NCBI RefSeq assembly: GCF_014206945.1
Contig: NZ_JACHON010000016.1
Coordinates: 1 to 64,000, forward strand
Source: Gracilibacillus halotolerans
GTDB lineage: Bacteria > Bacillota > Bacilli > Bacillales > Amphibacillaceae
Direction of reading: 5' to 3'
DNA: 64,000 bases
Shown: piece after piece, positions 30,002-43,796 of the stretch
Position numbering within the stretch: position 1 is the stretch's first letter
Layout of the letters: every line of letters starts with the position of its first letter
The notes under the pieces: generated by a model
What the model was told of the DNA's origin: nothing
Databases searched by the model: none
Seen by the model: only the letters and a program-made list of their open reading frames with translations
Program-made: the position numbers and the translations under genes

Positions 30002-31021
30002 TTGAAGGAATTAATTGATCTACAAGAAAAGTTGTTCCCAGATCTGTTAGCAGTTATGGAACGCCGTTACCGCATCATGCATTACATAAAGATGATGGAG
30101 CCTATAGGCCGAAGAAGTTTAGCAGATCACATGAACATGAAGGAACGTCTTATACGAAGTGAAATAGACTTCCTGAACAGACAAGGATTCTTGCATGTAA
30201 CAGCAAAAGGAATGTCCTTAACTGTAGAAGGAAGTAACATCGTAGACAAATTGGCCAATTTCATTAATGGAATTTCCAGCTTTCATGTTTTAGAATCTCA
30301 AATTAAGGAAAGATTACATTTAGAACATGTAATTATCGTCCCAGGTAACAGTGATAATCAGCTATCTATTAAAGAAGATTTAGGAATAGCATGTGTCCAA
30401 TTTCTAAAAGGTATATTAACTGCTAATCAAACCGTAGCTATAACAGGTGGAACCACGATGGCGCTCGTAGCGAAGCATATGAAAAGAGTCGAGCACGCAG
30501 AAAATTGTACATTTGTCCCAGCTCGTGGGGGGCTTGGTGAGCAAGTAGAAAACCAGGCGAATACAATTTGTGCAGAGATGGCAAAAAAAGCAAATGGTAA
30601 TTATCGTATGCTTTATGTGCCAGATCCACTAAGTGAAGAAACCTATTATTCGATTATTGAAGAACCAGCCATTAAAGATACACTAGAGACAATACGTAAA
30701 GCAGATATCGTCTTACATGGAATTGGTGATGCAATTACGATGGCTAAACGACGTAAAGCTCCTGAACGAGTAATTGAAAAGCTCAAAAAGGAACATGCAG
30801 TAAGTGAAGCTTTTGGTTACTATCTCGATGAAGAAGGCGAAGTCGTTCACAAGGTGCGAACAGTAGGAATGCAATTAGAAGATTTGACACATCCTAAATA
30901 TGTCATCGCGATAGCTGGAGGTAAATCGAAGGCAAAAGCCATTCGTTCTTATCTCCGACAAGGCATGAGTAACGTCCTTATTACAGATGAGGAAACTGCA
31001 GAAGAGTTATTAAAGGGATAA
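30002..31021 (+). CDS. cggR: Central glycolytic genes regulator CggR
   Basis: CggR is a SorC/DeoR-family repressor of its own operon and senses fructose-1,6-bisphosphate. The 339-residue protein has an N-terminal winged-helix domain (GRRSLADHMNMKERLIRSEIDFL, about 37-60) and a C-terminal sugar-phosphate-binding domain with GGTTMALVA near residue 145, PARGGLGE and GIGDAITMA. The start is TTG 30002 behind AAAGGAGCG. It heads cggR-gap-pgk-tpi-pgm-eno, 49 bp before gap, and its operator at 29942-29977 makes autoregulation likely. Confidence 0.96.
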   Translation: MKELIDLQEKLFPDLLAVMERRYRIMHYIKMMEPIGRRSLADHMNMKERLIRSEIDFLNRQGFLHVTAKGMSLTVEGSNIVDKLANFINGISSFHVLESQIKERLHLEHVIIVPGNSDNQLSIKEDLGIACVQFLKGILTANQTVAITGGTTMALVAKHMKRVEHAENCTFVPARGGLGEQVENQANTICAEMAKKANGNYRMLYVPDPLSEETYYSIIEEPAIKDTLETIRKADIVLHGIGDAITMAKRRKAPERVIEKLKKEHAVSEAFGYYLDEEGEVVHKVRTVGMQLEDLTHPKYVIAIAGGKSKAKAIRSYLRQGMSNVLITDEETAEELLKG

Positions 31022-31052
31022 ATAACACCCTTTAAATATATAAGTTTTATAA

Positions 31053-32078
<1,026 letters not shown>

Positions 32079-32149
32079 GAAATATTTAGGGAGGGGGATA
32101 TGTCCTCCTCCCATTTCCATTTTAAGCATATGTCAAGGAGGCGTCATAG

Positions 32150-33331
32150 ATGAATAAGCTTACGATTAAAGATCTAGATGTGAAAGGCAAAAGAGTCTTT
32201 TGTCGCGTTGATTTTAACGTGCCAATGAAAGATGGTAACATTACAGATGAAACCCGTATTCAAGCAGCACTACCAACGATTCAATACTTATCTGAACAAG
32301 GTGCAAAAGTAATCTTAGCGAGCCACTTAGGCCGTCCAGGTGGAGAAGTGGTTGAAGAACTACGCCTTGATCCGGTTGCACAACGTCTAAGCGAGCTTTT
32401 AAATAAAGAAGTAACCAAAACAGACCAAGTTTATGGTGCTGAAGTAAACGAAGCAGTAGGTAACATGAATGATGGAGATATTGTTTTAATTGAAAACGTA
32501 CGTTTCGAAGCTGGAGAAACAAAAAACGACCCTGCATTAGCAAAAGAATTTGCTAATATTGCTGATTATTTTGTGAATGATGCGTTTGGAGCGGCACACC
32601 GCGCGCATGCGTCCACTGCAGGTATTGCAGAACATGTAACTTCTGCTGCAGGATTCTTATTAGAAAAAGAGCTAGAAGTATTAGGTAAGGCTCTTTCTAA
32701 CCCAGAAAGACCATTCACAGCTATCATTGGTGGAGCAAAAGTAAAAGATAAAATCGGTGTTATTGATAACCTTTTAGATAAAGTGGATAACTTAATTATC
32801 GGTGGAGGTTTAGCTTATACATTTGTAAAAGCACTCGGACATGAGATTGGGAAATCACTACTAGAAGAAGATAAAATCGAATTAGCAAAAGAATATATGG
32901 AAAAGGCAAAAGAAAAAGGTGTTCAGTTCGTTATGCCTGAAGACGTCATCGTTGCAGACGATTTTTCTGAAGATGCGAACACAAAAGTTGTTTCTATTGA
33001 AGAAATTCCAGCTGATTTGGAAGCATTAGATATTGGACCAAAAACACGCGAAAAATATGCTAAAATAATAGCGGATTCCAAATTAATTATTTGGAATGGA
33101 CCAATGGGTGTATTTGAATTAAATGTTTTTGCAAATGGTACGAAAGCAGTTGGAGAAGCTCTTGCAGACTCAAATGGATACTCTGTTATTGGCGGTGGTG
33201 ACTCCGCAGCGGCAGTAGAAAAATTCGGTTTAGCAGATAAGATGAGCCATATCTCTACTGGTGGTGGAGCTTCCTTAGAGTTTATGGAAGGTAAAGATCT
33301 TCCTGGTGTATCAGCATTAACAGACAAATAA
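32150..33331 (+). CDS. pgk: Phosphoglycerate kinase
   Basis: PGK transfers phosphate from 1,3-bisphosphoglycerate to ADP, the first ATP-yielding step of glycolysis. The 393-residue protein has [12 protein letters not shown] near residue 18, ASHLGRPGG near 60, the hinge/nucleotide region [11 protein letters not shown] near 195 and the C-terminal [17 protein letters not shown] precedes ATG. It sits in the canonical gap-pgk-tpi-pgm-eno order. Confidence 0.98.
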   Translation: MNKLTIKDLDVKGKRVFCRVDFNVPMKDGNITDETRIQAALPTIQYLSEQGAKVILASHLGRPGGEVVEELRLDPVAQRLSELLNKEVTKTDQVYGAEVNEAVGNMNDGDIVLIENVRFEAGETKNDPALAKEFANIADYFVNDAFGAAHRAHASTAGIAEHVTSAAGFLLEKELEVLGKALSNPERPFTAIIGGAKVKDKIGVIDNLLDKVDNLIIGGGLAYTFVKALGHEIGKSLLEEDKIELAKEYMEKAKEKGVQFVMPEDVIVADDFSEDANTKVVSIEEIPADLEALDIGPKTREKYAKIIADSKLIIWNGPMGVFELNVFANGTKAVGEALADSNGYSVIGGGDSAAAVEKFGLADKMSHISTGGGASLEFMEGKDLPGVSALTDK

Positions 33332-36958
<3,627 letters not shown>

Positions 36959-36974
36959 TAGTAAGCATTATACG

Positions 36975-37010
36975 AAAGGTATGCCACTAGCTTGTGTGCA
37001 TACCTTTTTT
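36975..37010 (+). terminator. Terminator of the glycolytic operon
   Basis: AAAGGTATGC pairs with GCATACCTTT around a 13-base loop and runs into TTTTTT. Confidence 0.92.
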
Positions 37011-37080
37011 GTGTTAAAAATGTTATACTGAATAAGTAAATTTGAAAGAAGCTACGTTGAATAGAAGGGGAGAACTAACA

Positions 37081-37839
37081 TTGAAGTACTGGAAAACATA
37101 TACTGTAATTGCTCTCTGCTTGCTACTTTTTACTGCTTGTAGTAATGATGAATCGCAAAAACAAGAAGTGAAATTATATGCATCATCTAGCCTGAGTAAT
37201 ATGCTTACAAACATAGAAAAAGAACTAGAAGATGAATTTCAAATAAAGCTTATATTACATTTAAGAACGTCTGCACAGCTCATTGAGGATGTGAAGGATG
37301 AAGGACCTTTTGACTTATTTTTAACGCCTAGTCAAGCAGATATTGATGAATTGTTGAAATCAGGGCATTTAAGCGAGGGTTCCGTACAACAATTTACATA
37401 CAATGATATCGTTTGTATTAATTATTATAATGATGCTGGGGTAAATTGTGACTTTGACAACCTTGATGAAAGAGTCCGCTTTATTTCCGTAGCTGATCCA
37501 GAGGCTGTCACGTTGGGGTCATATACGAAAGATTTATTAATAAATAAAAACCTATGGGATGACTGGGAAGAGCAGGAACAATTGATTTTTGCGGAGAGTG
37601 CTCCTAAGGCTTTTGATCAGGTCAATGGGGGAGATGCAGAAATTGGTTTTGTCTATGGTTCAGATGCACGTTTTTATCAATATCCGTATGTAGAAATGGA
37701 CGAGCAACTTACAATTCCTTACATGTTAGCGATTAGTGAAGAAGCGAAGGATAATGAAAAAGTCCTTGAATTAAAAGAATGGTTTTTATCTGAAAAAGGT
37801 CAAGAAGTACTTGAGGAATATGGATTTATAACAGAATAA
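37081..37839 (+). CDS. ModA-like periplasmic-type binding lipoprotein (orphan)
   Basis: A 252-residue extracytoplasmic binding protein of the molybdate/tungstate ModA type. A short signal ends in the lipobox LFTAC, then LYASSSLSNMLTNIEKELED matches the ModA start (A-SSL with oxyanion-binding serines), and FDLFLTPSQADIDEL and AEIGFVYGSDA match the later fold. The start is TTG 37081 behind AAGGGGAG. No modB or modC follows; a repeat element does. It may be a leftover of a transporter or work with one encoded elsewhere. Ligand specificity is not shown. Confidence 0.8.
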   Translation: MKYWKTYTVIALCLLLFTACSNDESQKQEVKLYASSSLSNMLTNIEKELEDEFQIKLILHLRTSAQLIEDVKDEGPFDLFLTPSQADIDELLKSGHLSEGSVQQFTYNDIVCINYYNDAGVNCDFDNLDERVRFISVADPEAVTLGSYTKDLLINKNLWDDWEEQEQLIFAESAPKAFDQVNGGDAEIGFVYGSDARFYQYPYVEMDEQLTIPYMLAISEEAKDNEKVLELKEWFLSEKGQEVLEEYGFITE

Positions 37840-37864
37840 AACTTTAGCGAGTCTAGAACAAAAG

Positions 37865-38094
37865 TATTTAATCATGGTACAAAACGAACGATTCGATAGA
37901 ATCAGTTCGTTTTGTGCACTTTTTATAATTACTTCGCTAAAACACTTCGCTTTCCGCAGGCAACGCCTCAACTAATTACAAAAGTTCAATTGAACTTTTG
38001 TAATGGATTTTCAGCTGTTGCTTTTCCTGCAGGAGTCTACGTGTTTTGGCTACGTAATTTATATCTCATTTTTTTACTAGTTCGCTATATATTG
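37865..38094 (+). repeat. Palindromic intergenic repeat, copy 1
   Basis: The left module is a 16-bp hairpin (ACAAAACGAAC-GATTC, loop GATA, GAATC-A-GTTCGTTTTGT; 37879-37915) followed by CACTTTTTAT, which can terminate the ModA-like gene. The right module runs from ACTTCGCTTTCCGCAGGCA through the perfect palindrome AAAAGTTCAATTGAACTTTT to CCTGCAGGAGTCTACGTG. The same modules, in the same order, occur at 40736-41023. Confidence 0.88.
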
Positions 38095-38407
38095 AAAAAA
38101 ATAATTATCAACTGCATCGCATTATGCAGATACCTCCTTGTGCGTTTAATGTCAACCTCACTCTCTTGTTTAAACCGAGATAAGTCACGCATTTCATGAT
38201 AGATATCAGGTTACTTATTGTTTCTATTCGAACATTTTGTTGATGCACTTATGCCAATTTATGTGTATCATGCTTGTCTGTTTTCCAGCTCCACAATGTC
38301 CTTCGAAAATGAAAGTGAAGAAGCTCGGTTTTTTATTCGGATTCAATCCCGTAGGCTGTGGTCGAGCTTTCTTTCATTTCTCACTATAACTCTTAAAATA
38401 AAATAGT
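38095..38407. other. Gene-free stretch with no recognised content
   Basis: After the repeat, about 310 bp hold only short open frames without ribosome sites. Nothing recognisable was found by eye; the stretch may be decayed sequence. Confidence 0.5.
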
Positions 38408-38437
38408 GGGTAAAATCATCCGTCGATGATTTTACCC
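38408..38437 (-). terminator. Terminator of the aconitase unit
   Basis: GGGTAAAATCATC pairs perfectly with GATGATTTTACCC over a 4-base loop. Read on the minus strand it is followed by ACTATTTTATTTT, giving a T-rich tail for the aconitase/small-protein transcript. Confidence 0.8.
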
Positions 38438-38459
38438 CTTAATCTTAGTATGTTTTTCA

Positions 38460-38630
38460 CTATTCCATATAACGATTGTTTAAATCGGTTTCTAAATGGT
38501 CTTTCTTTTGCTCATACTTAGACACGAAACCATTCCCATTACAAACGGTACACGTATAGTTCCACTCTTCGTCGTCTCGTAACATGCCAGTTCCTTCACA
38601 GGCTTTACAACGCATTTCTTGTGATCCCAT
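38460..38630 (-). CDS. Small protein with two CxxCxGxG zinc motifs
   Basis: A 56-residue protein with two DnaJ-type zinc-binding motifs, CKACEGTG (C8/C11) and CTVCNGNG (C27/C30), joined by an acidic loop and followed by a charged tail with no further cysteine. The four cysteines could bind one Zn2+, as in the DnaJ zinc finger or the similarly sized anti-TRAP protein of B. subtilis; this is resemblance in motif only. Its ATG shares one base with the TAA stop of the aconitase gene (38630), a start-stop overlap that implies translational coupling. A terminator follows. The function is unknown; a role in metal handling or assembly for the aconitase is a guess. Confidence 0.85.
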   Translation of the reverse strand: MGSQEMRCKACEGTGMLRDDEEWNYTCTVCNGNGFVSKYEQKKDHLETDLNNRYME

Positions 38631-40579
38631 TATGCTTTATTCACCCCTTGACGATATTTAATCCAGTTAATGATTCCACCTCTTAAAATAAGCTCTAAAT
38701 GACGATCCGTGAGATCATGAACGACTTTTATTGGTTCATTTGTAGACTTGATATATATGTCAAACGGTTCCTTCTTTAATAAATTATTTCGTAAATCCTT
38801 AAATACTAAAATGGTTTCTTGTTCTAGTTTATTATAGTCATTTTCCTCTAAGAATCGAATAGGGACAATACCGAAGTTAATTAAGTTTTGTAAATGTATA
38901 CGAGCAAAGTCTTTAACTAACACGACTTTTAAGCCTAAATAGCGAGGAGCTAGTGCAGCGTGTTCTCTACTTGAACCTTGGCCATAGTTATAGCCTGCAA
39001 CAATCGCATGTCCTTCCTTATCGCGAGATTTCATTGCTCGTTCATAATAGGTATCATCTACAATCTCAAACGCATACGTGCTTATTCTCTGGATATTACT
39101 ACGGAACGGCAAGACTCTTGCCCCACCTGCAAGGATTTCATCTGTCGAGATGTTATCTCCCATTTTTAATAAAACAGGGACTTCGAAGTTATCCTTTATA
39201 GGGTCAAAATTAGGGATAGCTGTTATATTCGGACCTTTTTCTAATGTAACATCTTGATTGTTTTCAAGTGGTGCTTCAAGTAAAGCGTCGTCGATAATCG
39301 GTTTAGACTCTTTCAACTTAGGATAAGGCATTTCTAATTTACGAGGATCTGTAATGACGCCTGTTAGAGCTGAAGCCGCTGCTGTTTCTGGACTACATAA
39401 GAAGACACTATCTTCACGAGTTCCAGATCGACCAGGAAAGTTTCTAGGTGTCGTACGTAAACTATTTCTTCCTGATGCTGGTGCTTGTCCCATCCCGATA
39501 CAACCGTTACAGCCTGCTTGATGCATTCTACCACCAGCAGAAAGTAGGGATGCAATATGTCCATCCTGACTAAGCTGAATGAGTAACTGACGTGATGATG
39601 GATTAATATCGAAGGAAAGACCTGGCGCGACTCTTTTACCTTTCACAATTTCCGCAGCAATTGCAAAGTCACGATACCCTGGGTTAGCAGAAGATCCAAT
39701 ATACGACTGATAAATTGGTTCGCCCTCGACCTCACTAACTGGTACTACATTGCCGGGACTAGACGGTTTAGCGATTAATGGTTCAATCTTCGATAAGTCC
39801 AGTTCTACATCAATATCATATTGAGCTCCTCGATCAGCAGTTAGTTCGACCCAATCTTTTTCACGATTTTGGTCTTTTAAAAACTCTTTTACTACTTGAT
39901 CGGAAGGGAATACGGTTGTAGTAGCACCTAATTCCGCACCCATATTGGCAATTACATGACGATCCATTGCGGATAAATGCTTTAGACCAGGACCATAATA
40001 TTCAATTATTTTACCTACTCCACCTTTTACGTCGTACCGGCGAAGCATTTCTAAGATAACGTCTTTAGCACTAACCCAGTCTTGCAGTTTACCTGTAAGT
40101 TTAACACCCATGATTTGTGGCATCTTAATATAATAAGGTTCACCTGCAATGGCCATAGCAACGTCGATTCCACCAGCTCCCATCGCAAGCATCCCCATTG
40201 AACCATTTGCACATGTGTGACTATCTGAGCCGAGTAATGTTTTCCCTGATACTGCTAAACGTTGCATATGAACGGGGTGACTTACACCGTTACCAGGTCT
40301 ACTATAAAAAATACCGAATTTTTGTGCGGCACTTCGTAAAAACAAATGATCATCCGCATTCCGGTAATCTTCTTGAATTAAGTTATGATCCACATATTGT
40401 GCAGACACCTCTGTTTTTGCGCGGTCTAAATCCATTGCTTCTAGTTCTAACATAACCATGGTACCTGTTGCATCCTGTGTAAGTGTTTGATCAATTTTTA
40501 ATCCAATCTCTTCTCCAGGTTGCAGTGTACCATGCACTAAATGGGATTCGATTAATTTTTGAGTTACATTTTTTTTCAT
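38630..40579 (-). CDS. Aconitate hydratase, short (Aquifex/clostridial) type
   Basis: A 649-residue aconitase-family enzyme expected to interconvert citrate and isocitrate. It is shorter than the roughly 900-residue CitB of Bacillus and matches the short putative aconitase group. It has LLGSDSHT near residue 117, the Fe-S pair CNGC (C357/C360) in HQAGCNGCIGMG, RNFPGRSGT, the swivel domain with GDNISTDEI, and the catalytic serine in YGQGSSREHAALAP. The usual first cluster cysteine (GSCTN) is replaced by GSSANP; a cysteine at C123 in SHTCANG might serve instead. GGAGG precedes ATG. It is cotranscribed with the small zinc-motif gene. Confidence 0.88.
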   Translation of the reverse strand: MKKNVTQKLIESHLVHGTLQPGEEIGLKIDQTLTQDATGTMVMLELEAMDLDRAKTEVSAQYVDHNLIQEDYRNADDHLFLRSAAQKFGIFYSRPGNGVSHPVHMQRLAVSGKTLLGSDSHTCANGSMGMLAMGAGGIDVAMAIAGEPYYIKMPQIMGVKLTGKLQDWVSAKDVILEMLRRYDVKGGVGKIIEYYGPGLKHLSAMDRHVIANMGAELGATTTVFPSDQVVKEFLKDQNREKDWVELTADRGAQYDIDVELDLSKIEPLIAKPSSPGNVVPVSEVEGEPIYQSYIGSSANPGYRDFAIAAEIVKGKRVAPGLSFDINPSSRQLLIQLSQDGHIASLLSAGGRMHQAGCNGCIGMGQAPASGRNSLRTTPRNFPGRSGTREDSVFLCSPETAAASALTGVITDPRKLEMPYPKLKESKPIIDDALLEAPLENNQDVTLEKGPNITAIPNFDPIKDNFEVPVLLKMGDNISTDEILAGGARVLPFRSNIQRISTYAFEIVDDTYYERAMKSRDKEGHAIVAGYNYGQGSSREHAALAPRYLGLKVVLVKDFARIHLQNLINFGIVPIRFLEENDYNKLEQETILVFKDLRNNLLKKEPFDIYIKSTNEPIKVVHDLTDRHLELILRGGIINWIKYRQGVNKA

Positions 40580-40735
40580 GGCAAAACCTCCAAAATCACT
40601 AGCTTGTATAGTGTACTTTTCCCTTTTATATAAAAAATAATCTAATTTTGCACTTTAATGTTATCGGAGAGGATTTTAAGAGAGGCGCTATACAAATAGA
40701 GATGGAGAGAATAAAAAAAGGAGCTGGGACAGAAT

Positions 40736-41023
40736 TATTTAATCATAATACAAACAGAACGATTCGTTAGAATCAATTCTGTTTGTATGCTTTTTATAAT
40801 TACTTCGCTAAAACACTTCGCTTTCCGCAGGCAACGCCTCAACTAATTTCAAAAGTTCAATTGAACTTTTGTTTGTGATGTTCGGCGAATAACGCAACGT
40901 CCTGTTGCAACGACGAACTGAATTACATCCTGTAATCCCTCGGCTGTTGCTTTCCTGCAGGAGTCTACGTGTTTTTGCTGCGTAATTTATATTTCATTAT
41001 TTAATTGTTCGCCTTTAATATTG
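40736..41023 (+). repeat. Palindromic intergenic repeat, copy 2 (with inserted module)
   Basis: It has the same left hairpin, here ATACAAACAGAAC-GATTC, loop GTTA, GAATC-A-ATTCTGTTTGTAT, followed by GCTTTTTAT. It also has the same right module with TTCCGCAGGCA, the AAAGTTCAATTGAACTTT palindrome and CCTGCAGGAGTCTACGTG. Compared with copy 1 it has about 58 extra bases in the middle (about 40871-40940) that hold two more hairpins, GCAAC-GTCCT-GTTGC and ATTACATCCTGTAAT. Stem bases differ from copy 1 in compensated pairs. Confidence 0.88.
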
Positions 41024-41055
41024 TATGATTTAGTTATTTCTCCGCTTTTCGATTT

Positions 41056-41412
41056 ATGCGAACGCAAAGCACTATATATGAGGCAAACGCATGTAGGAAT
41101 CATATCCGCATGTTAGTTAGTATCCCACCTAAATTCAGCGTATTTCAATTTATGGGATATTTAAAAGGAAAAAGTAGTTTGATGATATTTAATCGTCACG
41201 CCAATCTCAAATATAAATACGGAAATCGCAAGTTTTGTTGCTGTGGTTTCTACGTAGATACAGTGGGTAGAAATAAAAAGAAAATACAAGAATATATTAG
41301 GAATTAGCTAAAAGAAGATTACATGACGGGCCATTTAACAATATTCGAAGAGTTTGACCCGTTTACAGGGCAAAAAACAATATACAATAAGGGATTCTTT
41401 TGGAATCAGTGA
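41056..41412 (+). pseudogene. IS200-family transposase remnant (tnpA)
   Basis: The frame encodes the C-terminal half of an IS200/IS605 Y1 transposase: HIRMLVSIPPKFSV, QFMGYLKGKSSLMIFNRHAN, KYKYGNRKFCCCGFYVDTVGRN. It is broken by TAG at 41305-41307, after which the same frame goes on with LKEDYMTGHLTIFEEFDPFTG to a stop at 41410. The catalytic HUH motif, normally HIH/HVH, reads HIR, and the N-terminal part is missing. Just downstream are two small hairpins, GGCC-ATTCA-GGCC (41447-41459) and GGC-TTTCA-GCC (41475-41485), as expected near an IS200-type end. The element cannot move by itself. Confidence 0.85.
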
Positions 41413-41555
41413 GTAAATGTGGTGCAAGAGGGAGAACCATTCGATAGGCCATTCAGGCCGAGACCGGTAAAAGAGGCTTTCAGCCGCAGAGCAAAGAGGT
41501 CGAGTACAAAAAAATAGCACAAAAATCCAACCAAATCATGGAAAGAATATAAATA

Positions 41556-41680
41556 GCCAAGTCAAAATACAAGACTCCTGCAGGAAAAGCAACAGCCGAA
41601 AATCCATTACAAAAGTTTTTATATAACTTTTGTAATTAGTTGAGGCGTTGTCTGCGGAAAGCGAAGTATTTTGACTTGGC
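41556..41680 (-). repeat. Palindromic intergenic repeat, copy 3 (inverted)
   Basis: Reading the minus strand it repeats the right module of copies 1 and 2 (CTTCGCTTTCCGCAGACA, the AAAAGTT palindrome, CTGTTGCTTTTCCTGCAGGAGTC). Perfect 15-bp arms, GCCAAGTCAAAATAC (41556-41570) and GTATTTTGACTTGGC (41666-41680), enclose it, so the whole 125 bp can fold as one branched hairpin. It lies just past the ptsI stop. Confidence 0.88.
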
Positions 41681-41737
41681 GTTAGTCTAACATTCGGATT
41701 TTGTATTAAGAAAATTACTTCTGTCTAGTCTCGAATT

Positions 41738-43453
41738 TTACTGATTCGTTTTTTCACGAATAAATGCTTCAACTTCATCCGCTGTACTCATGGAAAGTAG
41801 CTGATCTTTGTATGAAGCTAATTCTTCTTTCGAAAGCTGTTTGATTTGTGTACGAGCAGGTAAAATGGAAGTTGCACTCATACTAAATTCATCTAATCCT
41901 AACCCTAATAAGATAGGGATAGCGATGGAATCTCCAGCCATTTCACCACACATACCAGCCCATTTGCCTTCTGCATGTGCAGCTTCAATAACATTATTGA
42001 CTAAATTCAGGATAGCAGGGTGGTATGGTTGATACAGATAACTTACCTGTTCATTCATCCGGTCAGCTGCCATTGTATATTGAATTAAGTCGTTTGTTCC
42101 AATGCTGAAGAAGTCTACCTCTTTAGCAAATTGACGAGCGATAACTGCAGTAGAAGGAATCTCTACCATAATACCAATTTCAATATCGTCATTTACTTTT
42201 GTTCCTTCTTGTACAAGCTTATCTTTTTCTTCTAATAGAAGAGCTTTAGCTTGACGGAATTCATCTAAAGTAGCAATCATTGGGAACATAATTTTCAAGT
42301 TACCATATACACTAGCTCGTAATAATGCACGAAGCTGCGTTCGGAATATATCATCGCGGTCGAGACATAGTCGAATCGCTCGATACCCTAAAAATGGGTT
42401 CATTTCTTCTGGTAGATCAAGATAAGGAAGCTCTTTATCTCCACCAATGTCTAATGTACGAACAACAACTGGTTTGTCTCCCATTTGTTCAAGTACGCTT
42501 TTGTATGATTCATATTGTTCGTCTTCGGTTGGTAACTCATTTTTACCCATATAAAGGAATTCTGTACGATATAGACCGACACCTTCACCGCCATTATTAA
42601 TAACACCCTCAATATCATCCGGTGTACCAATGTTTGCAGCAAGTTCAACATGAACACCATCACTTGAAACAGTTGGCTCATCTTTTAATTTCGCCCATTC
42701 TTGTTTCTGTTGTTCAAATTGTTCTTGTTTTGATGTATATTGGCTGATTTCGTCAGAAGTTGGATTGATAATTACTGTACCATCCATGCCATCAACGATA
42801 ATCATATCTCCTTCGTTCACTTCTGCTGTAATAGTCTTCGTTCCAACAACAGCTGGAATTTCTAGAGAACGAGCCATAATAGCTGAGTGGGATGTACGGC
42901 CACCTATGTTCGTGGTAAAACCCTTTACAAACTGCTTATTTAATTGAGCAGTATCAGAAGGGGTCAAATCATCAGCAATAACGATAACTTCCTCATCAAT
43001 TAATGCAGGATTTGGAAATGTCACATTTAATAAATGAGCCATAATTCGTTTCGTTACGTCTTTGATGTCAGCAGCACGTTCTCTCATATATTCATTGTCC
43101 ATACTTTCAAACATTTGAATAAATGTTTGTGCAACTGCATCTAACGCAACTTCTGCATTCACTTTTTCGGATTCAATTTTATCTGTCATTGGATTAATTA
43201 GCTCTGGATCACTTAATACGAGTAAGTGAGCAGAAAAAATTTCTGCATGCTCGTCCCCAAGAGTTTTACGAGCATGCTCTTTAATTTTCTCTAGTTCTGT
43301 CTTTGATGTATTGATTGCATCATGTAATCGACTGATTTCATCTGATGGATTTTCGATTTTGCGTTGCTCAAAAGATAAATCAGGCACAGCTAACTTAAAA
43401 GCTTTTGCAATTGCGATTCCATTTGATGCAGCAATTCCACTAAGTTGCTTCAT
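41738..43453 (-). CDS. ptsI: Phosphotransferase system enzyme I
   Basis: EI takes phosphate from phosphoenolpyruvate and passes it to HPr, starting PTS sugar uptake. The 571-residue protein has the phosphohistidine H189 in [12 protein letters not shown], the PEP-binding TIM-barrel domain with [23 protein letters not shown] and [11 protein letters not shown], and the C-terminal catalytic Cys motif GMCGEMAGD. It begins 6 bp after ptsH on the minus strand. The 3' side abuts a palindromic repeat instead of a simple terminator. Confidence 0.98.
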   Translation of the reverse strand: MKQLSGIAASNGIAIAKAFKLAVPDLSFEQRKIENPSDEISRLHDAINTSKTELEKIKEHARKTLGDEHAEIFSAHLLVLSDPELINPMTDKIESEKVNAEVALDAVAQTFIQMFESMDNEYMRERAADIKDVTKRIMAHLLNVTFPNPALIDEEVIVIADDLTPSDTAQLNKQFVKGFTTNIGGRTSHSAIMARSLEIPAVVGTKTITAEVNEGDMIIVDGMDGTVIINPTSDEISQYTSKQEQFEQQKQEWAKLKDEPTVSSDGVHVELAANIGTPDDIEGVINNGGEGVGLYRTEFLYMGKNELPTEDEQYESYKSVLEQMGDKPVVVRTLDIGGDKELPYLDLPEEMNPFLGYRAIRLCLDRDDIFRTQLRALLRASVYGNLKIMFPMIATLDEFRQAKALLLEEKDKLVQEGTKVNDDIEIGIMVEIPSTAVIARQFAKEVDFFSIGTNDLIQYTMAADRMNEQVSYLYQPYHPAILNLVNNVIEAAHAEGKWAGMCGEMAGDSIAIPILLGLGLDEFSMSATSILPARTQIKQLSKEELASYKDQLLSMSTADEVEAFIREKTNQ

Positions 43454-43459
43454 TAATAA

Positions 43460-43729
43460 TTACTCTCCTAAGCCTTCAGATTTAATTACTTCAACAACTC
43501 CTGCTAATGCTTCTTCTTCGTCTGGACCATCTGCGCTGATTGTAATAGAAGCACCTTGAGGGATACCTAAAGACATAACGCCCATAATGGATTTTAAGTT
43601 GATTGACTTGCCATTATATTCGATTGTCATGTCGGAAGTGTAGCTCCCAGCCTTATTTACTAATACTGTTGCAGGACGTGCGTGTACTCCTGTTTCGTCT
43701 GTAATTGTTACAGTTTGATTTACTGCCAT
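43460..43729 (-). CDS. ptsH: Phosphocarrier protein HPr
   Basis: HPr relays phosphate from EI to sugar-specific EIIA proteins and, when phosphorylated on its serine by HprK/P, is the main corepressor of CcpA. The 89-residue protein has the phosphohistidine H16 in TGVHARPA and the regulatory serine S47 in [15 protein letters not shown] precedes ATG. It is the first gene of ptsHI. Compare Crh at 20110-20361, which lacks the histidine. Confidence 0.98.
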   Translation of the reverse strand: MAVNQTVTITDETGVHARPATVLVNKAGSYTSDMTIEYNGKSINLKSIMGVMSLGIPQGASITISADGPDEEEALAGVVEVIKSEGLGE

Positions 43730-43766
43730 TTATAAAACCTCCTAAAATTGTTTGTACTTATTTATA

Positions 43767-43796
43767 ATTGTACTATGAAAGCTATATGGTTTTCAA
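43767..43796 (-). promoter_or_regulatory. Promoter of ptsHI
   Basis: On the minus strand TTGAAA (complement of 43791-43796), an 18-bp spacer and TACAAT (complement of 43767-43772) lie about 40 bp before ptsH. The -35 falls within a palindrome at 43784-43806. Confidence 0.6.

Noticed and set aside
37912-38406. Small open frames of 95 and 62 codons after the ModA-like gene
   Set aside because: They run through the palindromic repeat or featureless sequence, have no ribosome sites and look like chance.
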